64,000 nt of DNA. Source: Madurella fahalii (lineage: Eukaryota; Ascomycota; Sordariomycetes; Sordariales). Every line of letters begins with the position of its first letter. Position 1 is the stretch's first letter. A program made the position numbers and the translations under genes. Positions 35,659 through 46,339 of this stretch are shown piece after piece. The notes beneath the pieces were generated by a model. It had not been told where the DNA came from and did not search any database. It saw only the letters and a program-made list of their open reading frames with translations. The stretch lies in NCBI GenBank assembly GCA_029876055.1, contig CM056878.1, positions 62,001-126,000 on the forward strand, in the 5' to 3' direction.

Positions 35659-37594
35659 GGCCGGAGTTGACGTCTTTGTGGTGATAGCACCTCGCTAGCC
35701 AACTGCGGCCAGACCTAGCATATCATGGGGCAAGTCGAGATCTCAGGGGATAGAATGGGCTTTCTATCACCCGAGGCCCAGAGCATCAAATGGGCATTGC
35801 ATCCTCCACTCTAGACGGCGCTCTTTAGCACCTTTTAGAACACACTACGTCAGGTGTGGGCTTCGGTTCGGTGGTTCGCACAGACACATTTCGATCTTTG
35901 GCGGGGTGAAGGGGTGGCAAGCACTGGGCTGGGCCACAGGACTCGCCATCACATCAAATTTCCCGGCGGGCATGCGCAACGGATCCAGGGGTGACCTTGC
36001 GCGAGGAGCTTAGCAGCTTCGACCTGAGGATAGCCGTGCACAGGGAGAACAGACCCAGAACTAAGACTCTTTCTGTCCAAAGGACGGCTGCCTCTTACCT
36101 GTTCCGTGGCATACTATTTACGAGGCGTCTGTCCACCTTGACTACACTAGTTTCGTAGGGGGCTAGTCTTTCTGAAGCCAAGCTGCAAAGGGGCCGTTTC
36201 AGCCCCAGCTGTCACCCTAACAAATCGCCCATTAGGTTGTGGGCGCGCTCAAATCTGATTCGTAGATACATGGAGATCCATTAACACTGAGATCGCTCGA
36301 ACTCGTTCGCGAATGAGAAGTATGACAAGCATTTGAGGACAAACCCCACTTCATTTCAAGCCGCCCGTGTTCATCCATAAGAAACACCAGCTAGGTTTAG
36401 TCACGGTGTCGGGAGCGAGATGGTCTAATTAGTACCTGCCCCGGCCAATACCTGCCGCACTAGATTCCGCGCAATTCCCCGCCGTGCGTGGCTTGCCCGC
36501 CTCGATGCTGTCGCGAATCATACTAACATACTAACCCCTGGGTGACTTTGTAAGTGCGCTCTCTCTTCTCCGTTTGCCGTAGGCTTGCTAGTGCCGGGCT
36601 ACGATGGCACCGCAGAGACCCCGCCGCGATCGTTCCCTTGCATCAGACATGCCCATGGTACGGAGGGGGCCCTCGAATCCGTGTGCCTGGTTCACTCGGC
36701 ATGTACGAAGGTAAAGAAAAGAACCTTGCGCCATTCTGCCAAGCCGACGCCCAGTCTTCTCCGCAGCACTAGCGTGTTCGTTTGCCAGCCGGGGAGCCGT
36801 GTCCGACTTCCAGTAAGCAAGAGAGCGAATCAGTGCGGATTATTCGTCCCGCTCTCGAATCTCACTCGTGCAATATCCAGGTGGCAGCCAACCTGGAGCA
36901 TTCACTGGCTGATAGTCATTACCCATTCTGGAAGCAGAACCCGGCAACGGCACGACCTTGCAGGACGGAACTCCATACACTAGAGTGGTCGGAGAGCGAG
37001 CTGCTCACCATTTTGGGTGTCTGTTGCCTGGTTCACTCTTGCGTCGCCGTGCTCTGCCATGTCTGCCGCGGCTTTCAGGCCCCGCGTAGCACATTCGCTT
37101 TGGGCTTAGAGCAGCGGCGACAGTGAGTGGTGGATTGCACTGTAGCGTTGCCAAAACTGCCCTGGTTAATTGGCAGGCTCGGGGTTCTGGGGCGCGAGCC
37201 AAGCCCATGCCGCAGCAGGCCATTCGAACACTATGGTGTTTGTCTGCCAAAGGTTGATTTCTTTGGTTCGGCCCCATCGTAACACTCCCAAGTTTGTTCC
37301 TCACCTCAAATCTGATCCATCGTTCCGGTTCTATGCAATCTTTCCTCGGTTTATTAAGGTAACATTGAAGTTTTGCTAGCAACCGGACAAGAGCATTGGC
37401 GCCCAACGGCAAAGGCTTAAAGGCGCTGTTTTATTCACGCCTTTGAACTTTGCTTCCAACGATCCTTTCTGATCTTTAACTTCGGCCACGCACCTGTTGC
37501 CTATCAGTCCAGGTCGCTTCGCAGCCCTGGCCAATCCCGCCCTTCGGTGGCCAAGTCCGCTTCGTCCCGCTCACTGGGAAACCACTCACGCATC
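35659..37594. other. Intergenic, divergent
   Basis: 1.9 kb between divergent genes. Frames near 36554-37126 lack motifs and read through each other. The GC content rises toward the rhodanese start and the last 100 bases are pyrimidine-rich. Confidence 0.5.
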
Positions 37595-38575
37595 ATGATT
37601 CGCTCTCTCACCATCCTCCCAGCTCTCGCTAGTCTAGTACTGCCCACCGCCGCCACGGCAATCGCGGCGCAGCAGCTCGAAGCGCGCACCAACCCTTCCG
37701 TGGCTTGCCTATTTTTTGGGAGCGTCGTCCCTCCGTGGTGGCTCAACAAGTGCAGTTCGCACCTCGACTTGGTCATCATCGACCTGCGGTCGGCTGCTGA
37801 GTATGCGGAGTCCCATATTCCCGGCAGCATCAGCCTGCCGTTCGAGCCCATTTCGGCCTGGAGTGACATGGGCCCCGGCGACCTCCTTCTAGAGATGCCG
37901 TCGTCGGCCAACGTCTTTGCCACACTAAGCTCTGTCGGCGTCAGCAATCCTAACCCGGCCACCAAGATCGTGCTCGTCAACGGTGTTGGTGTCCCCGCCT
38001 TCCCGCAAGCCGCATCACCGCGCGTGGCCACCACGCTCAAGTATGCCGGCATTTCCGAGGGTCGCGTCGCCGTACTCGACGGCGGCTTCCCCGGTTGGAT
38101 CACCGAGAATCTTCCCACCACCACCGTGGTCCCCACACCGGTTCCCAGGACTTATACCGCCACCGAGGACCGCAGCTTCCTCGTCAACACCAGTTACGTG
38201 GCGGCCAATCTCCACAAGCAGCACGAGGGCATCTTCCTGGTTGACGGCCGCGACGAGGCCGTCTACAATGGGAGCGTGCTTGAGGAGTGGGCCGACAAGC
38301 CGGGTCATATCCCCTCCGCCGTCTCCCTGCCGGCCAAGCATATTTGGAACCCCGATGGCAGTTACAAGAGCCCGCTCGAGCTCTTGGCCCAGCTTCGCAG
38401 CGCTGTTGGCTACGGAGTCAGCCGCAGCTATGGCCAGATCATTGTGTACTGCGGTGTCGGCGGCTATGCTTCGAGCTGGTACTTTGTGCTCACTCGAATT
38501 CTCGGCTTCGACAATGTTGTCATGTATGATGGGTCGGCACAGGAATGGAGCAGGTACTACGACATGGAGCTGTGA
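37595..38575 (+). CDS. Secreted tandem-rhodanese protein (sulfurtransferase-like)
   Basis: Single exon; ATG 37595 gives 326 residues. An upstream in-frame ATG (37547) would precede the hydrophobic leader and is unlikely. Residues 1-24 (MIRSLTILPALASLVLPTAA...) form a clear signal peptide. Two rhodanese domains follow. The first, about 55-185, has VIIDLRSAAEYAESHIPGSI but lacks the cysteine in its loop (NGVGVPAF). The second, about 205-326, has LVDGRDEAVYNG, KPGHIPSAVSLP and the active-site loop CGVGGYAS with Cys286. This is the thiosulfate/mercaptopyruvate sulfurtransferase layout with a catalytic C-terminal domain. Rhodaneses are usually mitochondrial or cytosolic; an export signal is unusual. 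A possible glycosylation site, NTS, lies between the domains. Its role outside the cell (cyanide or sulfur handling) is unknown. Confidence 0.9.
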   Translation: MIRSLTILPALASLVLPTAATAIAAQQLEARTNPSVACLFFGSVVPPWWLNKCSSHLDLVIIDLRSAAEYAESHIPGSISLPFEPISAWSDMGPGDLLLEMPSSANVFATLSSVGVSNPNPATKIVLVNGVGVPAFPQAASPRVATTLKYAGISEGRVAVLDGGFPGWITENLPTTTVVPTPVPRTYTATEDRSFLVNTSYVAANLHKQHEGIFLVDGRDEAVYNGSVLEEWADKPGHIPSAVSLPAKHIWNPDGSYKSPLELLAQLRSAVGYGVSRSYGQIIVYCGVGGYASSWYFVLTRILGFDNVVMYDGSAQEWSRYYDMEL

Positions 38576-40119
38576 TTCTGAGCCATTATTCGTACGATAC
38601 CCGAGTTTGTCCAATCGCATTTGCTGAGTGCTATGCCAAGAAACCCCTTTTTGTGTGACAACAGCAATCCAATGTATCAGCGAGTATTCGGTATGGACCA
38701 CTTGTTTTTTCCGCCTTTGCCTCAAACCAACACGCGACCAGTTGCCGCTTTGGATCCAGGGGAAACCAATGATCGCCATCTCCTTCTCGGCCTAATCAGT
38801 GTCGGCCCGTGACCGTGCCTGTGCCACCCGACCGCACCCAAGCAGCCACTGAGGAGGTGCGTCACTCCATGACGACGGCTCAAGTCGAAACCTTCCATCC
38901 AACCGCCCAGACTTGGGATCTACTCCACCCAAGACATTGGACGCGCAAGTACTGCCTATGGTCTTGCCGTTACTTGCACCGGGCCGACGCTCTAAAATAA
39001 GCGTCATTCTGAAACCGCAACGGTTTTGGTAGCGCTGATCACGTCCCCTTCCAGGTGCCGACAAATTCCCCGGAGACCCAGAAGGAGATCTTGCTGGTCT
39101 CTCCCGATTGGCCCCGGCGCACAATTACCCTGTCATTTTGAGCAAAGTACCGGCATTGCTGGGTTGCAATATGCAGCTTCCGCGCTCCAAGAGCGGTTCT
39201 AGAAGTCCACCCATGCGCGTTTCACGCGGTTCATAGAGCGGCGTTGACGTCTCGTCTTGGTATGAACCTTGGTAGCAGAGTGCCGGAGATTGTGCGAGCC
39301 ACTAGGATCGAGGTTCTTGCCTACACAACCTATCTGTGAAGTTACAGTATTGGCGCTCAACTGGCTTGTTCCCACGTGTAGCAGACATGCTCCACACGTC
39401 AATAGCTCATGGATCTCGTATGCTACGTTGTCCGCCATCGGGAATTCCAGGAGATATGAATTCCCCGTTGATCTATGACATGGCCATCAAGGCTACAGTC
39501 ACATTGATTCCACCAATCCACTTCGAGATGGCAAATCAGACAGAATCTACTCCCGCTTTTCTGCAGGATCGCCGGTTAAGCTTTCCCCTAGTCTCCGAAT
39601 CTCATAGGTTCACGAAGCGATGATCCGTTCCGCCAAGAGTCAGGCGACTGCGATATGTGAATCGCACCGAGACAAGACATCGTCTTGGCATCTAACAAGT
39701 GGTTGCTGTCGTGTCCCAAATATAGTACCGGAACTCGTCAAATGCTGATAGAGCACCCAAGTAGAGCGCCAGGGAGCCCTGCCAAGCCAGACGCTGTAAC
39801 TCGGGGGGTTCGTGAGAAACTCTCCTGAATCGCCCATACTCGTCTTGATCTCGGTCAGGCTTGAGGATTGTGTCCGAGGTTCCGTTCTTAACTCCATCAT
39901 ATCGTGATCGATGGTCCGCTTGGGATTATCCCTTATTCTCTGTATCATTCTTCCTTTCCTTTCCTTATTGATTGTGCTGTGCGCAACCCGTCTATTACTT
40001 CTTCGTCAATCACTCTGCCAGTCGTTCCATTCCTATTTTTCTATTGTCCCCTTCCCCGAGCCGGACTCGGGCTACACGAAAGCTGCTCACAATAGAACGT
40101 GTCGAGACGGTCCATCGAA
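38576..40119. other. Intergenic, includes phosphate permease promoter
   Basis: 1.5 kb with no convincing gene. The final 200 bases before 40120 are rich in TTCC and TTTCT runs, as in other fungal promoters. Confidence 0.5.
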
Positions 40120-42318
40120 ATGCCTCTCACCCAGTTCAACTACCTCTTCGTCATCGGCACCCTATTTGCCTTTCTCGACGCTTGGAACATCGGTTTGCGC
40201 CCCCCGTCTTGACGTCTACGAGACTGCTTAGCGGTCGCATCCGGCTGACGCATGACGCAGGGGCCAACGATGTGGCAAATGCCTGGGCGACCTCGGTCGC
40301 CTCACGCTCGATCAAGTACCTCCCGGCCATGGCTGTCGCCGCAGTCATGGAGTTCTCGGGAGCCGTTGGCGTAGGCGCACGTGTGGCCGATACGATCCGC
40401 ACAAAGATCGTCGATACGAACGAATTTGTCGACAGTCCCGCCGTGCTGATGCTGGGTATGGTTTGTGCCGTCATCGCGTCGTCGCTGTATTTAACTTTTG
40501 CGACTAAGATCGGCTTGCCCGTGTCAACTACGCACTCACTCATGGGAGGTGTAATTGGCTTTGGGATTGCAGCGGTCGGTGTGCAAGGAGTGCAGTGGGT
40601 CAGCCCAGAGGGCGGAATCAACAGCGGTGTTATTCAAGTGAGTTAACTTTTTTTTACGTTTTGTCGCTGCCCATCGACATACCCTCCTTCCAGTTATCAC
40701 CAAGAACTTGACCTCAAGAACACATGAAAGTATGCGGGTTTAGCTCAGTTGGGAGAGCGTCAGACTGAAGTCAAAACTTCAGGAAATTCAATCTGAAGGT
40801 CGTGTGTTCGATCCACACAAACCGCATTCTCTTTTGTTATTTTTGCTAACATGGCCCTTTTTTCCCACATGGAGGTCTTCATGGCATGGATCATCGCCCC
40901 TGTCCTCGCTGGTGTCTTCGCCTCGGCCATATTCCTCGTTACCAAGTACGCCGTTCTGCTCCGTCAAAATCCTGTTCTCAAAGGCCTCTTGCTGGTGCCC
41001 GTTTATGCGGCCGTCACATCCTCTCTGATCGTGATGCTCCTCATCTGGAAGGGCGGTGCCTATGAAGTCAACCTCACCGACGCCCAGATCCCCATCGTCA
41101 TTGTTCTGGTGGGCATTGGATTTGGGCTGCTTGTAGCGACTTTCTTCGTCCCTTGGCTCTACCGCGTCATTGTCAAGGATGACTGGCAAGTAAAGTGGTA
41201 CCACATGTACCAAGGCCCTTTTTTGTTACGTCGCAGTGTTCCACCGCCTCCACCGGGCAGTTACACCGGCCCCGTCCAAGATTATTACCGCGGGCATGCA
41301 ACTCGCGATGAGGTTGACGCACGGAGAGCCGATCTTGAATCCCGCGAGAGCAACACCAGCAATAGCGGCCGACAAGAGGAACGGGAGAAGGAGCACACGA
41401 CCGTTCCGTTTCAAGAAGCCGAGAAAAAGTCCCTGATCGGGCCGAAACCGGGCGGCACATGGTACTCGCGAGAGATGCTCTTTTGGTATCTCAAATGGGC
41501 GCTATTCCACGGGGTAGACCAAGATGTCGTGGGTCATCAGACCGGTCCAAGCGGCGGGCTTGCAGGTAACGTGGATGACATGCACGCTCGCGCACCACGG
41601 TACGACAACAGGGCGGAATATCTTTTCAGCTTCCTGCAGATCATGACAGCGGCCACAGCGTCCTTTACGCATGGGGCAAATGATGTTTCTAAGTATGCGA
41701 TCAGCATCCCTTTCCAGCCGAACTGGTTGCGAGACAAGCCGCTGACGCGATTGTAGCGCCATCGGGCCCTATGCCACTATCTTTCAGATCTGGAGAGACG
41801 GCAGACTGCCACAGGGTGATGAAGCTGAAGTGCCGGTGTGGATTCTGTAGGTGGCGCTGCTCTCTTAACACCAGGGGCAGATTACTGATATTGCCAGTGT
41901 TTTCGGTGGTGCTGGCATCGTTATCGGCCTCTGGACTTATGGCTACAACATCATGCGAAATCTTGGCAACAAGATCACGCTGCATTCTCCATCCCGGGGA
42001 TTCTCCATGGAGTTGGGGAGTGCCTTTACCATTATTATGGCCACCCGGCTCTGTAAGTGTCTATTCTAGCCGCTGAAGTGGTCACGGGCTTTTCTTGGTG
42101 CTAACTGAGCTCTTATAGCTTTGCCTGTTTCGACAACTCAGTGTATTACAGGGGCAACTGTCGGAGTTGGTCTGTGCAATGGCGACTGGAGGGCCATCAA
42201 CTGGCGCATGGTCGCATGGATTTACATGGGCTGGTTTATTACACTGCCGTCAGCCGCTCTGATCTCTGGTTCTCTGATGGGTTTCATTCTCAATGCTCCA
42301 CGTTGGCTGAGCATCTAG
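40120..42318 (+). CDS. PHO-4-type phosphate permease (PiT family)
   Basis: Six exons, 40120-40192, 40261-40637, 40875-41692, 41757-41846, 41898-42052 and 42119-42318, give 570 residues with matching phases. The two PiT signatures are present and both span or abut introns: GANDVANAWATSV near residue 25, and GANDVSNAIGPYA in the second half. The repeated GLPVSTTH and LPVSTTQ motifs, a long hydrophilic middle loop (residues about 240-360) and about ten to twelve membrane helices complete the family pattern. It is a plasma-membrane sodium-coupled phosphate symporter like Neurospora PHO-4, expressed when phosphate is scarce. Intron 2 is 237 nt, three to four times longer than its neighbours, because it contains a complete tRNA-Phe gene. 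Donor GTGAGT, branch point GCTAAC (40845-40850) and acceptor GGAG fit normal splicing. Confidence 0.94.
40734..40826 (+). tRNA. tRNA-Phe (GAA) with 20-nt intron, nested in a PHO-4 intron
   Basis: All cloverleaf parts are readable. The acceptor stem is GCGGGTT paired with AAACCGC (one G5-A68 mismatch). Position 8-9 is TA; the D stem is GCTC/GAGC. The anticodon stem is TCAGA/TCTGA with loop CTGAAG-A, anticodon GAA. The T stem is GTGTG/CACAC with loop TTCGATC, and the discriminator base is A. A 20-nt intron (40771-40790) follows base 37, the standard site for nuclear tRNA introns, and contains CTTCAG, which can pair with the anticodon region. The A box TAGCTCAGTTGG and B box GTTCGATCC are good. 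T4 (40832-40835) and T5 (40840-40844) serve as polymerase III terminators. The gene lies wholly inside intron 2 of the phosphate permease gene, on the same strand. Confidence 0.95.
40832..40844 (+). terminator. Pol III terminator of nested tRNA-Phe
   Basis: T4 then T5 within 18 nt of the tRNA end. The T5 abuts the GCTAAC branch point of the host intron (40845-40850), so one short stretch serves both the polymerase III and the splicing machinery. Confidence 0.75.
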
Positions 42319-44156
42319 GGTACTCCGGCGTTCTGCGAAGCGCCCGAGGCTAGCTCCGCAATGCATACAGTGGCAGATGGTCAAGTCGTGTCGTATTTGT
42401 CATGATCAAGATTGCTTCAAAGTCATGGGGCGGTTAAGCTGGTGAGAATTTGTTCTTCGGCGATGGATGTGCACTAGGGCGTTAAACTGAAGCCATGTTT
42501 TAGTTTTAGGTATTAGGGCCCCCCGGTTGGAAATGGGTCGTATTGTATCGCTGTGGTTCTGGAACTAGCGTAGAGCTGTGAGCATTAGCCGGGACAACTT
42601 GGCATCATTGAGCTAGTACCTCGGGATGATACCTAGATTCGATGGATCCCGCTGGCCCCGGTTTAGTAGAGCTGAAGTTCGTTGAACCATTGGAGCAACG
42701 TTTAGACTTTCCTTTTCTGGCCAAACACATGGCAATCACGTTTCAATATGGTGACTGCACTGCAGACGCAGCTGAGTGTGCTGCGGTCCCGTTGAAAAGG
42801 AAAAATAAGCCTCCGGTTATAGACAGGGAAGGAGAAGCTAAATAACCCACCACTGACAACATGTGCGAGAAAGCCTTGGATCAATCGGTACAGTGCGCAG
42901 AGGCATGGTAATTATTATGGACCGTGCTTAAAGATATCAGACAATAAGAATGTCATATGTATGAAGCGAGGAGGGGAAAGGTATGAAACCTCCAGGCAGA
43001 ACTGAAGACCACAAGAAATTGGATGCTATGGGAAGGAGGAGTTGATCCAGAGTAACTGGTTTGTGAATATCTCATGACGTGATGGTGGTGGATACTAAGG
43101 TACCTTTATTGCTTTGTCGATTTGGCTGATCGGTTACTGGGACGTCTAATTGATATATTTTTCCGAAGAACCGGTTAACTCTAATGTACTGTACGTAATT
43201 AAGACGTGCGTAAACTTCAGATTCAATTTACCTTAATTGATACAGTGAGGGCTTCAGCACTTCTTTCCACCCTAAAGCTGCTTTTGATAGCACCAACAGA
43301 TTTAAAGCAACGTGGATCTCCGTTCGCAGGGCTGAGGCAAGTACCTCACCTTAAGGCAAGTAGAGACCACTTCTAAATCAAGCAAATTTCATGCCATTGA
43401 CAGTCCTTGCATGACCATCAGAGTTGCTTTGGGATTCAATTTTTTTTTTTTTCTCAGTACTTCCTCGCAGGTGTTGAGATATAAATCCGGATGCAAAGCC
43501 CAAAGTTGGATTCCTGCGAACGTGGAGGCTCAGACACTCTAGCCTCCAGTATCGATCCGAAAGACCTGATGTATATGCAGCAATGCCTAAGCAAGGAATG
43601 AGTTGCTTCTTGGTTTCAGATGTGACCGCTGTGTTCCATCCTTGAGCTGCACGTGTGTGGACTGGACGTTATTTCCACAGGGACTCCGGTGCAGGTTGGA
43701 ACTCAGCATAAAGTCGATCCGCGTGAATTACGTTTTAAAACACAAAAGACCCAATAGAAAGGCAAAAAGAGTCGGAGTCCTGGAGGGAGCAGATGTTTTT
43801 TATGTAAGAAGGATCCGCAGTCCTACCTTGGCATGTGTCTTGGCATTGTTTTTTTTTTTCTTCCGCCCCTTTTTCTGAATGGCGAGCGAAGCACCCGGAG
43901 ATCCGATGTGCCGATCAAATATAAGTTCAAGCGCATTTCAGTCGTTCCATCTGTTAACATTACATTCTAGGGTAGACTTCCACGTTCCTCTGTCACTATC
44001 CGAGACGGGGATCACTTGCTTGCACCCGCCGCTGTAGTCAGGTCCTATGGATCCCAAGAGGTCCATCTACTGCTTCGAGATTCCTCGCCAAGCTCATCTT
44101 GCCCTGGAAGAAGGAAACGACGCTCGCTGAAGGGAGCTAAGGAGAAAAGGGAAACC
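42319..44156. other. Intergenic
   Basis: 1.8 kb without a convincing gene. It contains a T-rich tract near 43440-43454, another near 43850-43862, and one GTACTGTAC (43185-43193). It probably includes the promoter of the TTL-like gene. Confidence 0.5.
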
Positions 44157-45590
44157 ATGCACGCCTTCATAAATTCAACTGCCCCTTGGTTGAACGAACA
44201 CATCAAGGGGTTTATCCGACAACATGTGCCGGATGTTGTTTTTATCGACGACTTTGATGAGTTCCCCATGGAGGTACCCACCGTCTTTCAATACTGTGAT
44301 GGCTGGGCACTCAACCGGAACTTTGCCGTCATAAACGCCGCCGAGACAGCCCTTATCAACGCCTACCCCAACAGCGATGCGTTGGCCAGGAAGGACTATC
44401 TCTCTGCCGTCGTTGAGTACTGGACGGCCAAGAGAACCGACAGTATTCTCAAGAAGCACGTACCACTGACGGTGCGGCTGACCCTCGACTACAGCGAGTA
44501 TGTGGACGACGCCTTGATGGCTGCCGACGACCTCTCCCTGCTCTATTCGTTGGAGCAAAATAACGACAAGGCCTCGCCGGACCGCGAGTGGTGGATCCTC
44601 AAGCCTGCATTGGTCGATTGTGGTGCTGGAATCCGGCTTTTCAGCACCATCGACGAGCTTGCAGGTCATCTAGAGCTCGCTGAAAATGAGATTGACGACG
44701 ACGAGGAAGAGGAAGAGGACGAGGAGGGAGCCGTCACACCATGGTCGAGCGACAAGGGGGGGAGTGACAGTTTCTCACCGACCCTATCCACACCAGGGCT
44801 GGACGGCTTGGATGGCTTGGTCACCGCCACGGAAGCTCTGGCCGTCGACGGGTTCCCTGCCAAGACTCGGACAATTCGGGCGAAGCGGCCGCAATACGTC
44901 TTCAAAGCGAATGGCCGGATCCCGTCGTCCGAAATGCGAGCATTCGTCGCGCAGAGATACATCGTCGCGATCCCGCCGCTGGATGGCCGAAAGTGGCACG
45001 TTCGAGCCTACGCCTTGTCGATGGGACGTCTCAAAGTCCATGTGTTCCGTGAGATGCTAGCGCTTCTGGCTGTGGAAGACTACCAGCCACCGTGGGAGAA
45101 CCCCAGCCTCAAGTCGTCCTTGACCAACACGGCGCTCCAGGATGAGGATGAGTTCGTCAACAAGGGGTCGATGCGTGATTTCTGGGCCACGGCTGATGAT
45201 CTTCTCCCTGGAGACTGGAAAGGCCAAGTCTTCGACCAAATCTGTGGTATAGCTGCCGAGCTATTCCGCGCAGCAGCCCACACCATGGCTGATAAGTTCA
45301 CGACGCTCGACAAGTGCTTCGAGCTGTTTGCCCTGGATTTCCTGGTGGACACGAGCGGGAACGTATGGCTCCTCGAGGTAAATGAGACGCCGGCATTCTA
45401 TCAGCAAGGGGTAGCAGGGCCACTCGCTCTCCGCCTCATGGAGGCAATCGTCTGCGTGGCCATGGAACACATGGGTAAAGCTCAGGTGGGGGATCCACGT
45501 AACGCACCGGCTAGGAACCGGTTGATTCAGGTGCTGGACGAGACGACGAAACTCGGGAAGAGTAACATCACGGAAATCATGCCCGAATAG
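44157..45590 (+). CDS. Tubulin-tyrosine-ligase-like (TTL) ATP-grasp protein
   Basis: Single exon. From ATG 44157 it encodes 477 residues; the frame is open to an earlier ATG at 44016, but those 47 residues are basic and of low complexity, so the later start is preferred. TTL-domain motifs are present. WWILKPALVDCGAGIRLF (about 145-162) is the nucleotide-binding part. RKWHVRAYAL and VFREMLALLA come later in the domain. FELFALDFLVDTSGNVWLLE plus VNETPAF near the C-terminus is the metal-binding part. An acidic insert (about residues 178-191, DDDEEEEEDEE) and a Ser/Thr-rich stretch split the ATP-grasp fold. Fungal members resemble the C-terminal part of yeast Pby1. The substrate is not known and need not be tubulin. 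It is probably cytosolic. Confidence 0.85.
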   Translation: MHAFINSTAPWLNEHIKGFIRQHVPDVVFIDDFDEFPMEVPTVFQYCDGWALNRNFAVINAAETALINAYPNSDALARKDYLSAVVEYWTAKRTDSILKKHVPLTVRLTLDYSEYVDDALMAADDLSLLYSLEQNNDKASPDREWWILKPALVDCGAGIRLFSTIDELAGHLELAENEIDDDEEEEEDEEGAVTPWSSDKGGSDSFSPTLSTPGLDGLDGLVTATEALAVDGFPAKTRTIRAKRPQYVFKANGRIPSSEMRAFVAQRYIVAIPPLDGRKWHVRAYALSMGRLKVHVFREMLALLAVEDYQPPWENPSLKSSLTNTALQDEDEFVNKGSMRDFWATADDLLPGDWKGQVFDQICGIAAELFRAAAHTMADKFTTLDKCFELFALDFLVDTSGNVWLLEVNETPAFYQQGVAGPLALRLMEAIVCVAMEHMGKAQVGDPRNAPARNRLIQVLDETTKLGKSNITEIMPE

Positions 45591-46339
45591 GGTAAAAGTA
45601 GTACTAGATAATTAGTGGTGATGGGTGATAAAAGGGGCATTCGGAAAAGTTTGGTAGCGATGTTTAGACCATTCATGGCGAGTTCGCCTGTTTTGGCGGT
45701 TGATTTTGCATCCTCACGAAGCTCTTGTGCATGCCTGCCCCCTTGTTGCCATGGTTCTAGTGCAACACTCGTGCTTGCTGATCGGATTGCTTTCTCATTT
45801 TCACCTTACTAGAATATCAAACGCACAGAACCTTCATCATGGAACATATTTACATTCATCTCCTTGGTGTCTCTCCCTAGGTCAATAAGGCTACTGATGC
45901 AAGACCAAACCTGCCACATCGGAATCTACATATCTAAGCCATCGCCAAGATATGTGATTGCTGTATACTTCCGGAACCGATAAAAGCCACGACTTGGTAA
46001 CGCCGAACCTGGTTGGGGTATTGTGATCGCGCAAACCTGTTAAGTGCAGTCCAGTCTCAGTGGAAAAGTGTGTTCAGCACCCCGTAGGCCATATCCTCGA
46101 GTTTGCCAAACGGCTATCAGGATTTTGTGCGGGAACCGTAGAACTCTAGCACAGTGTACAATGGCTTGAGTGCTCAACGGCCGCGTGCCTAGCTTGTTTC
46201 CAGTCCAGGATGAACCGACATTCCAACGGCCCTTTCTTCCATGGAACCAGAAGGTGAGTGCACGCGACCGAAGTCCTTCTATCATGGCGTTTCGAGACCA
46301 AATCTTTTATCGGGCTATATTCATTACCCTCAACTGGGC
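45591..46339. other. Spacer between convergent genes
   Basis: 750 bp between the 3' ends of the TTL-like and MFS genes; no feature seen. Confidence 0.5.

Noticed and set aside
36554..37126. Two overlapping open frames of 114-132 codons upstream of the rhodanese gene
   Set aside because: No similarity recognised, no conserved motifs and mixed frames; treated as spacer.
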